Shown here piece after piece: positions 46,540 to 58,836 of a DNA stretch of 64,000 nt. A model generated the notes under the pieces. The model did no database searches. It was not told the DNA's origin and worked only from the letters and a program-made list of their open reading frames with translations. The DNA is from Cordilura impudica (taxonomy: Eukaryota; Arthropoda; Insecta; Diptera; Scathophagidae), in the NCBI GenBank assembly GCA_963682025.1, contig OY821520.1, positions 181,462,825-181,526,824 of the forward strand, written 5' to 3'. The first letter of the stretch is position 1; the number at the start of each line of letters is the position of its first letter. Position numbers and translations under genes: made by a program.

Positions 46540-46850
46540 TTTATATTGGGACTGTTGCTAAAAATAGACCATATTATTTCTTAAAGTAATTTAAGTTGAA
46601 CTCATAGGTTACATATGTATGGGACTGCGTCTGTACAGATTTACTCTAATTTCCTTGAGCCGATCGAGGTCTATGCACCGAATTTCATCCACCTTTACAA
46701 ATAAGACCTGCAGTTTGTGCATAAGATTTACATTTATGGACACATATCGTTAAATCTAGTCGGAAAATGATTCTAAATCGATCAGTATAATAAGTGGTCC
46801 CCAGTGTTTCTGTTAGTTACAAACACAAATTCATAATATACATAGATAAG
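46540..46850 (+). repeat. Decayed relative of the hairpin-ended repeat
   Basis: GACTGTTGCTAAAAATAGACC, CCGATCGAGGTCTATGCACCG, GACCTGCAGTTTGTGCATAAG and GTTAGTTACAAACACAAATTC follow the order of related phrases in 51586-52420 and 44456-45226. Edges are unclear. Confidence 0.4.
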
Positions 46851-48779
46851 ATTATTAGGACGTTTTGTAACTTTTAAAGCATAATAAAAATTATTATGCT
46901 CCAAAAGGTTATTCAGAACTTTCTTCCGATTTTAACAACTCAATTACAGGGTCGTTAAAATCGATTTTCTCTAAAAATTGAAGTTATGGAACATACAATT
47001 TTGTATCTTTTTTTCTCTAGTTCTTTATTTTCACAAAATCAGATACATATGTATATCACTCCAGAGGAGTGATGACTTTAAAAGTAAAAATTTGTATTTC
47101 TCAAGTTCAAGTCTAAATAACTCGAATAAATAACTTGAAAGCTACTTTGATTTTAAAGAAAATCTCATTGAAATGATATAAAAAATAATGATTTTGTTTT
47201 ATTTATCAAATATTGAACCGGGGAAATATTGAATTTTTACTTTAATAATATTTACGTTGGATAACTTTAAAAAGGGCTGGTATTCTTCAGAGTGATTTAT
47301 CTAGTTTTGTTAAAAAGGACCAGAAAGAAATTAAGAAAAATTTGATAACCTAATTTTCTGATTGAAAGCGAGCAATCCTGCAAAAATTTTGTAAAAATTC
47401 TCAAAAATCGTTTGGTCTATGGGAATTCATATTCCGCTATAAGTACTGAAAGAACTAAAAAACATTTTTGGTTTCATTGAAAGAATAAATATTTCTTTAA
47501 TTTTTGTTGTCTAATGTTATTAAGTAGTACAATGGTAAGTGTTATAATAAAATAATTATGACAAACATTTTCATTCTAAACGAATTATTGTTTTATTAAT
47601 GTAATATCTTGAAATTTATTACACAGCTTGAAACGCAAATTGTTCAATATTTTGAATTTAACAATTTTAGTATCTTATCCGATTTCGCTGCACGAGTTCC
47701 ATTTGATGCAGATACAATATATTTAAAATTTATCATACACATATCGACATTAATACATTTGTATTTACTCTAATACACTGATTTATTTTAACGATTTGTT
47801 GTTCAATCGTAAACTGAATTTCGTAAAGTGATTTGTAATAGAACATTTTATTGTTTGTCGAAGAAATATTTGAATTGGCTTCTCCAATAATGATGCAAAA
47901 CAAATAATTGTATTAAATATATTTCTTTGAGTCATTGTTTATTTCAGATACTTAAAATAAAATTTATTTTTAAGGGTGTATTTATTCTCAGTTGATTGTA
48001 GAGATAAAATATATATTATCCGATTTCGCTGTGCGGTGTTTTAAAAAGCCTAAACTGAAAGGAAGAAAATATTCCACTTATTTAGTTATTTCCTGAAAAC
48101 CTAATTAATTTCATTGAAATCTTTAAAGTCAGTTTGTATACTTAATTGAAAAATCTCGTAATTTTCAATAGCCGCATTTGTCTCTAAGAGTTAAATGTTA
48201 AGGATGTTTGAATCTGTGTGGATTAATCTTTATATGTTTCCTTAAAGAACGATAGAAATGAGTCAGCTATGCGAGCAACATTAAGCCTTATATTGGAACA
48301 AAAGAATAATCTCATTAGGAGGTACATTTGGTTCAGGTGCAAAATCGAATTTATTTTTATTTAGTAATATTTACACACAATTATAACAATATTTCGAGTT
48401 GTTTTGTGTTTATGTAGATGCATTTTTTTTGTTTTTATTGGAAAACACTTTTTTATTTCACTTACTAACAAATTACTTTTAGTTGTTGTGTATTTTTTTT
48501 TAAATGTTATAAAAAAAATTAAAAATTTTCACTCAATTCAACAAAACATTAACAATTCACAATTCACAATTCAATTTAAATTCACTTGAAGAATATGTTG
48601 GTGTTAAATCATTATTTATTATTCTTTCTTAATTTAATATATTTGTTTATTAAGATAACAACAATTTCATGATTTGTATTTCGCGACGGCAAACAAATCA
48701 TTACAAACACATAATACTCCCATTCGGCGGGATCGTCGCCAACATGATATAGACAGAAATAGAAATAGTTGAATGAAAG
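46851..48779. other. AT-rich spacer
   Basis: No gene is recognised. A perfect 8-bp stem with a 3-base loop (ATCACTCC AGA GGAGTGAT) lies at 47055-47073. TATCCGATTTCGCTG occurs twice (near 47677 and 48016) as a short direct repeat. Confidence 0.4.
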
Positions 48780-49560
48780 AAAAAAAATTGAGCACAATTA
48801 ACAAGCAAATGAACACTTTATCTTCTTGGAAGTTTTTAAAATCACCGTCAGTTGCAAACGCCGTGTTACTTAGGATTGTATCAATTCACATCAAAAACGC
48901 GCGACATTTGCATTAACAATGACACCACACACAAAGCATATTCCACCTTCACCCGTATGTGCCGCAGTTCCTGAATAAAGAGTTTTGTTCGTACACTAAA
49001 TATGGCGGTGTCGGTGATACCTTCCTTATACGAAATTTAAACAAAGCATGTCTAAGATACACGATACTGATACATTGCCAAAGAAAACAATAGCGACAAC
49101 GTGAATTATGTTTACGGTGGCGTTGACGGCACGATAAGATGCGTCAAGTAGACGTTTGTTAAGCGACGAATCTGAAAAAAAAATCGAATTTGAAGCGAAA
49201 CAACAAAAACATCTTGGGTTGCTAAAAATCAAAACAACGAAGGTGGTCAACAATATAAACCGTAGAGCTAGCGAGCACGCAATGCAGAGAATCAATGTTC
49301 TCACTAACCATTCCAATCCGACTATAATTCAGCAATACTTAATAATACTCACTCACTAAAGCATTCTATATGGTCTGTCTGTTTTGCTCTGTTTTACTGA
49401 TGCTATTGCAAGGAGTGCGCATGTGTTTGTGCAGACATTGGACATTGTCTTTCTCTCCCTCTCCATTTATTTGTTAACAATAGTTGTCATACTCTGACTT
49501 TGTGGAAGTCCTCTGGAGCAAATCAAAATTAAGATATTTACATTATGTTTCACCACAGTG
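48780..49560. other. Second non-repetitive, less AT-rich island
   Basis: CG-containing words are frequent compared with the flanks (AAAAACGCGCGACATTTGC, GGCGGTGTCGGTGATACC, GGTGGCGTTGACGGCACG). No transposon fragment and no domain-bearing frame is present. A 96-codon minus frame (49026-49316) is hydrophobic but unsupported. Likely regulatory or an untranslated exon; this is inference. Confidence 0.35.
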
Positions 49561-50058
49561 GTGAGGTGTATATTTCGAAAACATTGCTTAGGTTGTGAAA
49601 TCATTCTGTTAGGCATTGTTTGACATTTTTGTTGCTCTGTGTTCTTTTTCTTTGAAGATTGCTGTCATATTTCAAATGATAATTATAAACTTCTACGAAT
49701 AACATTTATATTAACTATTTAAAAAATTACATTACATGAGTTCACAAATATTTCAGGCAATTATCCCACAAGATATGGTTGTATTTATTTTTTACCGTTT
49801 TCAATTGATATATAAACAAAAACAACGTTCGATTAAAATTATAAGAAATCTTATTATTTTAACACTTTATATACAATGAGTGAAAATACAATACATACAA
49901 TAGTAAAAATGGAAACTTTTAACAAACTATATTTTTGATGAATTGAATGGTCAATACCAAAAAATTCGATCATAAAATTAAAAATTCGTATGTTATTTAT
50001 TAAAAAAAAATAAAAAATAACGAGCTTAACTTCATAAAAAAATTAAAAAACAGCATTT

Positions 50059-50560
50059 TTATGTTGTTGACAAAAAAATTTTGTGCCACTCTGAATTAAC
50101 TGCATCTATGAGATCTCTCTTGTTTGTATAATTTCGTATCCGTATATTTCGATCTACAATTTCCCATAGATTTTCTGGTGATTGGGCTGGCCAATCAAAA
50201 ACATTAACTGCAATAGATTGTAGCCATTCGGTTACAACTTTGGAGGTGTGTTTAAGGTCATTGTCATGTTGGAACTTCCAGCCTTTTTTTGTATGTTTTG
50301 GGTCTAGTCTTTTTCTTTTAGTCGTAGTACATATGTTCTTCGACCATGGCCTCTTAAACAAAATATGGAGTATATTATTCCAATTCCTTCTTGACCAGCT
50401 CATGTAAGCTTTAACAAATATTTTTGGCGAGCCAGATATTTCAGTGGTTTCTACACAAGGCGATAACAACCAAGATCAGCCTCAATTGCTCGTCGGGAAA
50501 GAATTCGACCTCTTTAAGTAGCATTTTTGGACATTTTTTAAATTCTCTTGCTAATAAACT
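50059..50560 (-). pseudogene. Tc1-type transposase remnant with internal deletions
   Basis: From 50560 leftwards the frame reads SRRAIEADLGCYRLV, a stop, then KPLKYLAR. The next frame holds MSWSRRNWNNIL, then KRLDPKHTKKGWKFQHDND, LKHTSKVVTEWLQS, FDWPAQSPE and NLWEIVDRNIR. HDND holds the second catalytic Asp. In the PAQSP-DLNPI-ENLW block the DLNPI part is deleted, joining SPE to NLW. The segment with the first catalytic Asp is also deleted. No terminal repeats were found. Confidence 0.75.
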
Positions 50561-51164
50561 ATCCTGACTTTGATTCATTTTACGGTGCCGGCCGCCTAAA
50601 TTATAAAATTGAAAATATGGTTTTATTCATAGAATATTTCTCACCAATATTGCTTAAAATCAGAGAAAAATCATCTATTATCCTGGTTTCGAACTCATCA
50701 TAAAACTTTATTCTTGTCATTATTTTATAATAATTATAAGACAAAAACATTGAACAATACAATTGTGTTTAAAAACCAGTTGAAAGAAAATTTCAGGAAC
50801 TATAAATATTTAAATAACGATTAAGATTTTTATTGTTTTAATCAAGCTTGAAAGTTTCCAATATCGTTAATAAATATTATTTTTCGTTATCTATTCTTTT
50901 ATTATATTTTTTGTAACCAATTTGTTATTTTTCGATATAGAACACACCAAATTATTAAAAAACGCGAAATTATTTAAAAAAAATTTTTGCGAATTCAGAA
51001 TTTCGTAAAGGTTTCCAATGTATTGTCACCCATTGTATGTACATTAGAGTGAAATTAAACACGAGGCTTTTCATCTCACCGTTGGCTAAAATTTTAGGTG
51101 TGTTTCTTGTGTTCAAAAAATTAAAAACACATTTTAATGGTGTAAGCCATCATCAATTAATATT
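50561..51164. other. AT-rich spacer
   Basis: No gene or repeat is recognised. Confidence 0.45.
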
Positions 51165-51395
51165 TCTGCATACAGAAAACTTATTCATTGTGGCTAATGT
51201 ATGTACCAAACAAATTGCGCTAAAGTTGATACCCGAATTTCGAATTGATTTCGACAACAATTCCGTTGTTTTAAGAGTAAATATTTTATATCAATAGAAA
51301 ATGATTAGTTGCTATTAAATTTATGTTGATGTAATCGAATATATAGTTGTTGAACTTAAGTAAAATTTTTTCGAATTTGTTTCTCTGTGTGAATA
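51165..51395 (+). repeat. MITE of the CACACAGAAAA family
   Basis: Starts ATACAGAAAACTTATTCATTGTGGCTAATG, ends TTTGTTTCTCTGTGTG. The middle (AAGAGTAAATATTTTATATCA-like, GTTGATGTAATCGAATATATAG-like) lines up with 51990-52225. Non-coding. Confidence 0.6.
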
Positions 51396-51585
51396 TTTAC
51401 AATTTCCAAAATGCAATATATTTATAACTTTACGAGTACATAAAAATCGTACAATCGTCATTAATAACAACAAACAAACTGGTCAAAATAAAATATATAA
51501 TTTAGTCGAAGGAATGCTTCGATTGGGAAAAATATATCATTATAAAAATGAAACAGTAAAAAGAAATAAAAAACAAGTAAGAATA

Positions 51586-52420
51586 TTAAGTAAGAATATT
51601 ATTATTACCATGAGTTTCGATAAAGGGTTTTAGAGCCAACTTTGTTAAGGCCATAATTGGATAGAGAAAATAAGCATAAATCAAATTTGAGTGGCATTTT
51701 TATTGATTCGTTGCCTGCTATTTTTATGTGGGGACTGACAATATTAGATAAAGTCAATTAATTTTCTCAAAAAATATATTGGGAAGAATCTATGGAATAC
51801 TTTTGTTATTTTAATAAATTTCAGTGAAAATCCGGTAAGCAGCTTTATAAGGGGATACTGTCTAAAAATTGACCTACTAGTTTCATTTTTGGATTTATGA
51901 TTAATGGATGCAATAAACATATATTTGTATCGGAACTAGGTCTGAAATGCACCGATTTTCTCCAATTTTAATACCACAATAGTTTATCTACACACAGAAA
52001 ACAGATTCATTGTGGCTACCGAATTTATTACCAACCGAGTTGCGATAATGCTAATAACCGCTTTTCGGGTTCACGATGATTACAATTCTATTACCTTAAC
52101 AGTAAATATTTTATCATAATAGAAAATTTGCAGATGATATGAAATTTCTTTTGATACAATTGAAAATATAGTTGTTTTTCACTTAAGACCAATTCGATTG
52201 GAAAATATTTTTTCTGTGAGTATCAGATTTCATTAAAATATATTTATATTTGCGATCTATAGTTTGATTGTAAGGTTTACATGACGGACGGACGGGCACA
52301 ACTAAGTCGGCTCAGAAAGTAATTTTGAATCCAACAGTATAATAAAAGGTTAGTACTTACAAACATCAGCACAAACTCATTATATCCTGACCACAGAGGA
52401 CATAGGATTGCAACAAAATT
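51586..52420 (-). repeat. Hairpin-ended dispersed repeat, diverged copy with a MITE inside
   Basis: Read on the plus strand it begins AACAAGTAAGAATATTA. Next comes AGAAAATAAGCATAAATCAA then ATTTGAGTGGCATT, the reverse complement of CCCACTCAAATTTGG in copy B. It ends with AAACATCAGCACAAACTCAT. The MITE at 51990-52225 interrupts it. The palindrome of copy A is not preserved. Confidence 0.55.
51990..52225 (+). repeat. MITE of the CACACAGAAAA family, nested
   Basis: ACACACAGAAAACAGATTCA on the left and TTTTTTCTGTGAG on the right form short inverted ends. GTGGCTACCGAATTTATTAC and CAACCGAGTTGCG match the fragments at 1900-2017 and 11466-11586. It sits inside the older repeat at 51586-52420, so it inserted later. 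Confidence 0.6.
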
Positions 52421-52703
52421 AAATTTAATAAATTCTTTACCAACGACCTCAAATTGGTTGTATTTCAATAATGGGTTGTTCCATGAACATAACGACATTA
52501 TTTCCGTAACAATTTGCGCCATATTATGCTTTTCAACAGATATGCAAAAATAGAGAAGGTAAATAATTATTTTCTTTTTTTATTTTGAATCATATGAATT
52601 TATGTAAATTTATTATCTTATTTTATTATTATTTTAATTTTTAATTAAACTGACGAGTTAAACATTTAGATTCCAGAATGGGCAAAGAGCTTAATGAGAA
52701 GTA

Positions 52704-53970
52704 AAGTGTCCGCCAAATAACTTTTTTTTTTGAAAATGCTGTAAAACTACTGAATATTATCTCAAATTTCTTTTTTTATTTGAAAGTACAATCCTTCCGG
52801 TTAATAATGGAAAATAATTTCATTCAAATGGCTGACTCGGCTGGCCATGCAGTAGCCTACACGATCGGTCCAATTTTTAAGCACATCATCGATTGTGTGT
52901 AGCTGTATTTCACCAATGGCTTCACGAATATTGTCCTTTAAAGCGTCAATTGTCTCTGGCTTGTTGGCGTAACACTTATCTTTGAGGGCACCCCACAAAT
53001 AATAGTCCAACGGTGTCAAATCGGAGCTCCGAGGTGGCCAAACGACATCAGCTCTGCGGCTGATAATGCGATCTTCAAAAACAGGGCGCAAAACATCGAG
53101 TGTAGCTTCGGCTTTGTGGCACGTAGCGCCGTCCTGTTGAAACCGAATGTTGCCAATATCCTCCTCTTCAATTTTTGTGAACAAAAATTCGTTCAACATG
53201 GCCCGATAACGATCGCCATTGACTGTAACGGCCACTCCTTGCTCATTTTCGAAGAAAAATGGCCCGATTATGCCTCTGGACCAAAATCCGCACCAAACAG
53301 TGACTCGTTTTGGGTGTATCGGCTTTCAAATGCGACAATTTTGCTTGTTTACATATCCGCCAAGACAAAAATGAGCTTCATCTGAAAAGGTGATTTTTTT
53401 TGGCAATATCGGCATCTTCTGTAAGTCGATCGCAGGCCCACTTAGCGAAGCGAAAACGAATTGGATGGTCAGTTGGCTTCAACTCCTGAACCAATTGGAC
53501 TTTGTATGGCGTCATACCAAGGTCTTTATGCAAAATTCGTCTCAATTTTGCCTCCGAAATGTTCAATTCTTGAGAACGACGGTGAATTGATGTTGATGGC
53601 GCTTCACGCACACTTTCTGCCACAGCAGCAATATTCTCGGGTGTACGCACTGTTTTTGGCTTTTCACGCTTTGGTTTATCGATGAGGATGCCAGTTTCAT
53701 TCACTTTTTTCAAGAGATAACGAACATACGGAGCTGACGGTGCTTCTCTTCTTCCAAAATCCGTACGCAATTTTCGCACACATTCTGCAACATTACCATG
53801 ATTTTCAAAGTAATGTCGCAATATTTCCCAGCGTTCTTCAGGCGTATGCACAACCATATTCGTTCAGCGGAAGGATAAAACTAATTATCTGTCAAATCAG
53901 ACATGAGCTAAGTGTTACCATTCACAAAATAAGCACTAGTTGAAAAAAAAACGTTAGATGGCGGACCCTT
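52704..53970 (-). mobile_element. DD41D (rosa-type) mariner, copy 3, both ends present
   Basis: The 1267-bp element has TA on both sides (52702-52703 and 53971-53972). The right end read on the minus strand is AAGGGTCCGCCATCTAACGT. The left end is AAGTGTCCGCCAAATAACTT, with one mismatch (T for G) in the otherwise shared AAGGGTCCGCC. Orientation is opposite to copies 1 and 2. Confidence 0.92.
52801..53857 (-). pseudogene. Broken mariner DD41D transposase, copy 3
   Basis: The DNA-binding half (53857-53378, MVVHTPEERWEILRHYFENH) ends at the same A8 run found in the other copies (T8 on the plus strand, 53394-53401). The SDEAHF block follows one frame over. A 30-bp deletion relative to copy 1 (near 53328) removes the RIWGTENPHAYI region and creates a TGA. 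From 53235 the catalytic half is open: RFQQDGATCH, then DLTPLDYYLWGALKD with the third Asp, and a natural end EIIFHY at 52801. It has the best-preserved C-terminal half of the three. Confidence 0.88.
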
Positions 53971-54123
53971 TATAAAATTTATGGGTACGTATATTGTCGA
54001 AATAGATCAATGCTCTAAGAAATATTTTTTTTTTTTGTTAAAATTGAGTGAAAATTTATATTGAAACAAATGAATAAACATTGAAAAGCTAGCTTATTAA
54101 ATTGCAAGTTGATTCAAATATAT

Positions 54124-54938
54124 TTATACCCTATACCACTATGTGTCTTGTTATACCCTATACTACTATGTGGCTTGGGTAAAATGAATTTGTGCTGCTG
54201 TTTGCTACTACCAAAAATATTTGATCTAGACCCATCTTTTATTATACCGATCGAATTAGAATCACTAACTGATTCGATTTAACGATGTCCGTCTGTGTGT
54301 CCATGTAAACCTTGTAATCAAACTGCAGGTCGCAAATATGAATATATTTTAATGAAATTTTGCACATAAGCTTTTATCGGCCATAGAATGAACGCTATTG
54401 AAATCGGTGGGAATCGGTCCATGTTCAGACCTAGCCCCCATACAAATGACCCCTATGAAATCGACTTAAATTGCCATAAGATCCAAATTATCATACAAAT
54501 CTTAGTCAAATTGGGTTTGTATGTATATATTACATCCATTAATCAGTAGTCCAAAACTGATCCCTATTGCATAACTCTTAGCCATAGGCCCCATATAGAG
54601 CTGTTTCCCGATCTTCACTTAAATCTTTCAAAAAACAAAAATAATGCACTGATTCTTCTCAAATTTTGTTTGTATATATTTTTGCGAAATACAAGAGACT
54701 TTATCAAACATAGTCAGGATCGGTCCATTTTTGGGCCTAGTCCCCATATATATATAGCATCCGATATGAACTTTTTCATATCTGCAGCCAAAAAAAATTA
54801 ATTAAAATCCCACTCAAATTTGGTTTATGCCTATTTTCTATGTCCACTTAGTTGGGCCTATGAGATATGGTCTCTAAACGCATGGTATAGGGTATCATAT
54901 AGTCGGTCTCGACCGACTATAATTTTCTTACTTGTTTT
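54124..54938 (+). repeat. Hairpin-ended dispersed repeat, copy B
   Basis: Nearly the same sequence as 44456-45226. The 5' end is partly duplicated: TATACCCTATACCACTATGT near 54126 and TATACCCTATACTACTATGT near 54153. The 3' palindrome here (around 54899-54920) differs at the two central bases. It ends AATTTTCTTACTTGTTT. Confidence 0.7.
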
Positions 54939-57900
54939 CATTTGCTTTTGAACCACAAACAAACAACTGACAAATGTACGATTTGTGGTTGGTTTTCTAT
55001 TACGCCAGCAAAGTGACAATGTTTATAAACATCTGCTGTTGGCAACTTATGTATACTTCATCATAATTTGAATTGCAATATAATTATATTTAACCCATTT
55101 CCTGCCACTACTTAAAAGTATTGGAATTTTTTTTAAGAAATTTCAACACACGAAAAAGAAATGTAGTATTGTATTTTAAATAATTAGTTTATGTCAGTTA
55201 AACTATCCATTCGTGAAAAAATTATTTTCTTGAGATTTGTTGCAAAAGAACAAGGTGGTCAGAATTGAATGTGAAAAAACATAATTAACTTAACAAAAAT
55301 GTCATGAAACAAACGTTGCATTTTATACAAGTTTTTAGATGCAACTTTTTATGTTAGATTTTACTTCCCTTAAGAAAATATTTAAATTTTCAAAATTTTC
55401 TGCTTTTTCGAAAATGGCAAATTCGAACATTTTAAGTTATTGCTTAATGTTATCCCAAAGCTAAAAAAAATATTAATTTTATTGATTTTAAAAATATTTA
55501 TATTACTAAATGGTTTTGTTTTTGAACTTAAGACACAAATCTATGTCATTTATTCTTTTCCTGACAAACAGAAACAAAATGTCATCATAGTGAAGTACGT
55601 ATAACAAACAGGAACAAAATGCCATCATATTGTGTCAAATAGGAACAGGAAATTCATCATATTGCCTAAACAAGTCTCGGTTGGTATAATTTGGACCTTT
55701 CGCTTTTAAAAAATATGATTTTCGTATTTCATATTTTTTTTCTTCTTATTTTTTTAAGTAGTCCAAAAAGCAATTTTTTATCGCCTAAAATATTGGTATT
55801 TATACTCCTTAAAATAATAAGATTCAGATGCGATGATTTATTCGATTTTTCGATTCGGTAAAATATTCTAAAATTGTACTTATAGATAACAAGAATAAAA
55901 CAAATTTAATGGAGATTTACAATGTATATTTCTGTTTCTACCCAAAGAAATACTGCAGAAATCAATACTATGCCAATATATAATGAATTTTGTAACGAAT
56001 GCTCAAGCTCTTCTGTGTCTTTTCTATATTTTATATATTTATACATTTTATATAAAGGAGCGGTACCTCCCACATATAATAAATTCTTATAATCATGTAT
56101 CTAGGATGGTATCACCACAGTCAACATTTTTGTAAAGATTTGACTTTAAAATTATATTCAAATTGCTAAGCATTTTTAATCCAAATACAATAATTAATGG
56201 CAATTTTTTAAAGGCAAATGAAAAGCAAACGGAATTTAGGTATATACATTTTTAGGTTGCAAAAAAAATTTATAAACATAATAGATTTTTGGTGGAAACT
56301 ATCAGAAATTATGCTTTTCAAGTTTAACTTTATATCTTCAAGATATTCTGAGATTCCCATATTTTTCGGCTAATGTGGTACTAATATTTAGTTAGGTAAA
56401 TTTAAACAAAACAAAATTTTGTAATCATTAAAAAATTTTTCTTTGGAAATAATTTTAAACACAAAAGATTACTTCAAACAAAAAAAAGTGTAATCTACAT
56501 TAATAAAACCTAAGATTGTAAAATCTTAGTTTTTATTGTTTCTTTTTAATAATAATACAAATAAAATGCTTAAAAAACTCGGATTTTATACTCTTATATT
56601 TTATACTTCTTCTAAAAACTGAAGAAAATAATATGAAGAAATAATAACATATTCTATTAACCAAAGATTTTTGGAAACAAGTACATATAAACAAAACAAA
56701 ATGAAGACATGCTTTCAACGATTTCAAAATTAATAAAAAAAAAAAAAAAAATTATCAAATCATGTCTTAACGTAATAAATAATAGGTTGTCATCTTTGTA
56801 TAAATGCTGAAAGTTTCAGTGCTCTCGATGGTGGGGAAATTGGGGAAAATTAGTTACAAGAATCCGCTTCCAACCAGCAGACAAAATTAAATAAAAAAAT
56901 ATATGAAAAGAATAAATTAATTATTAGAACATTTTTTGTAATGACTATAACACGGAAAATAAATTTGGAAACAAGCGACATTGAGAAAAATACGTTAAGT
57001 ACCTACACAAACATTAACATTAAATTACGTCAGCAAGCAACTTAATCTTCATTTGAAATTAACTGTACTAAAATCTGTTTGACTGAGCTGTAAATTTTTA
57101 ACGTATAAATTTTATAAGAGAAAAATTAATTAAAACATAAACCAGAACCAGAAACTCTAGCTTAAATGCCGAAAATAACAGCCTTTTTACAAAGCAAAGT
57201 ATTACGCCATATAGAAAAATTCCAATTTGTGGCCTTCCAGCCTGAAAGTGCAATATTACCAAGGACCACTATGGTACAAATACTTATGAGTTAATTTTTT
57301 GGGTGCCTTTAAAATTAAAAGTATTAAATTGGTCTCTAATGTTTATATTCTCCTTACCACTGTGCAGAGGGTATATATAGGTTTGTTATTCCGTTTGTAA
57401 CGTAACAAAAAATGCATTTGCGACCCCATGAAGTATATATTATTCTTGATACTTATAACAACTCGAGTCGATATAGCGCTATCCGTCTGTCTGTTTGTTG
57501 AAATTACTCTCGTTCACAAAATAATCTACATGAATAAAGTTATGATAATATTGAGTTTCATTATTTCGGGCAGGTTGGTATTGAAAATGTAGTATTTAAT
57601 TAGTATTTAATTTATCAAATTATCAAATTGTTGCTTGTTAAAATATTTTGTTTGCATTTATTATAAATAGTGCAATAAGTCCAGATATTGATGTAAACGT
57701 AGAACCGATGTGGAGGGTACCAAAGATTCAGCACACTTTTACTCGTTTTCTCGCATACTATTTTATTTATTGAATTTTCATTTAACAATAACTATACAGC
57801 ATACTAATATTTGGTCTCATTATAGAATTTTCATATATTTTTTATATTTTTATAACGAATTCTCAAATTAAAATCGCTTATTTGTAAAATCGCTTATTGG

Positions 57901-58797
57901 CTCACTGAAATGCTCATAAGATCAAAGAGAAAAACAAAGTAAACCAGCTCTGAGAAAATTAACAGAAATTTCACTTCACTTCTAATAGAAGGGAAAGAAA
58001 TAAAATGATTAGAGAATTAAAAAAAAACAATTACATAAATAAGTGAACCATACGGAATTTATAAAATTCCACACTAACGCTTTCAAAATAATAGAAAAAC
58101 AAACAAAATATTAAAAACAAAAAACAATGTAAAAAAAAAATACGACTTAAAAACTTTTTTTAATTTCTAAGTCTTGTTTAATTTTTTTACGTTTTCGCGT
58201 TTAATTTTATTTCTTTTAAGAAAAGATTTTATAAAAATTTCGTATACCTATAGCGAAAAAAATTTCCCGGTCCCGTTGTTATAATCGAACTCCACGGAAC
58301 TTTAAAATTTATATTCGCAGAACAACTGTCAGCAAATAAAATATTATTTAAACAATGATGTGAACTTCTATTCGTCATTGCTATACATACCTATAGAACA
58401 TGTATAAAGTCCCAGAGCTTGACAAACCTTTATGTAACCAGTTCCACATAGGAACTTATTTTGAATGAGTCCAAATCAGAAATTTTTAAGTACAAATCAA
58501 ATCGCAATAGCATTGATATTTTGATAATATTTTGTATAGGAAATATGGATTTGAGAAAGTAAGTGAAAATAAGCCTCAAACCCCAAGTATAAGGTTCTAA
58601 AGATTATAACAAATTCGGAACGATAAGGACCGAAGCTTTTCTAGGGAAAATATATTTTGTTTATGGAATACATCACCCATTAACATCTTTAAAATATCCA
58701 AAAAAAGCAAATATTTCTATATTTCACACATTTATTTATTTAGCAAATGATATGTTGGCCCTAAGCTCCTTGTAGGAACTACGGGAACTTATAAATA

Positions 58798-58836
<39 letters not shown>

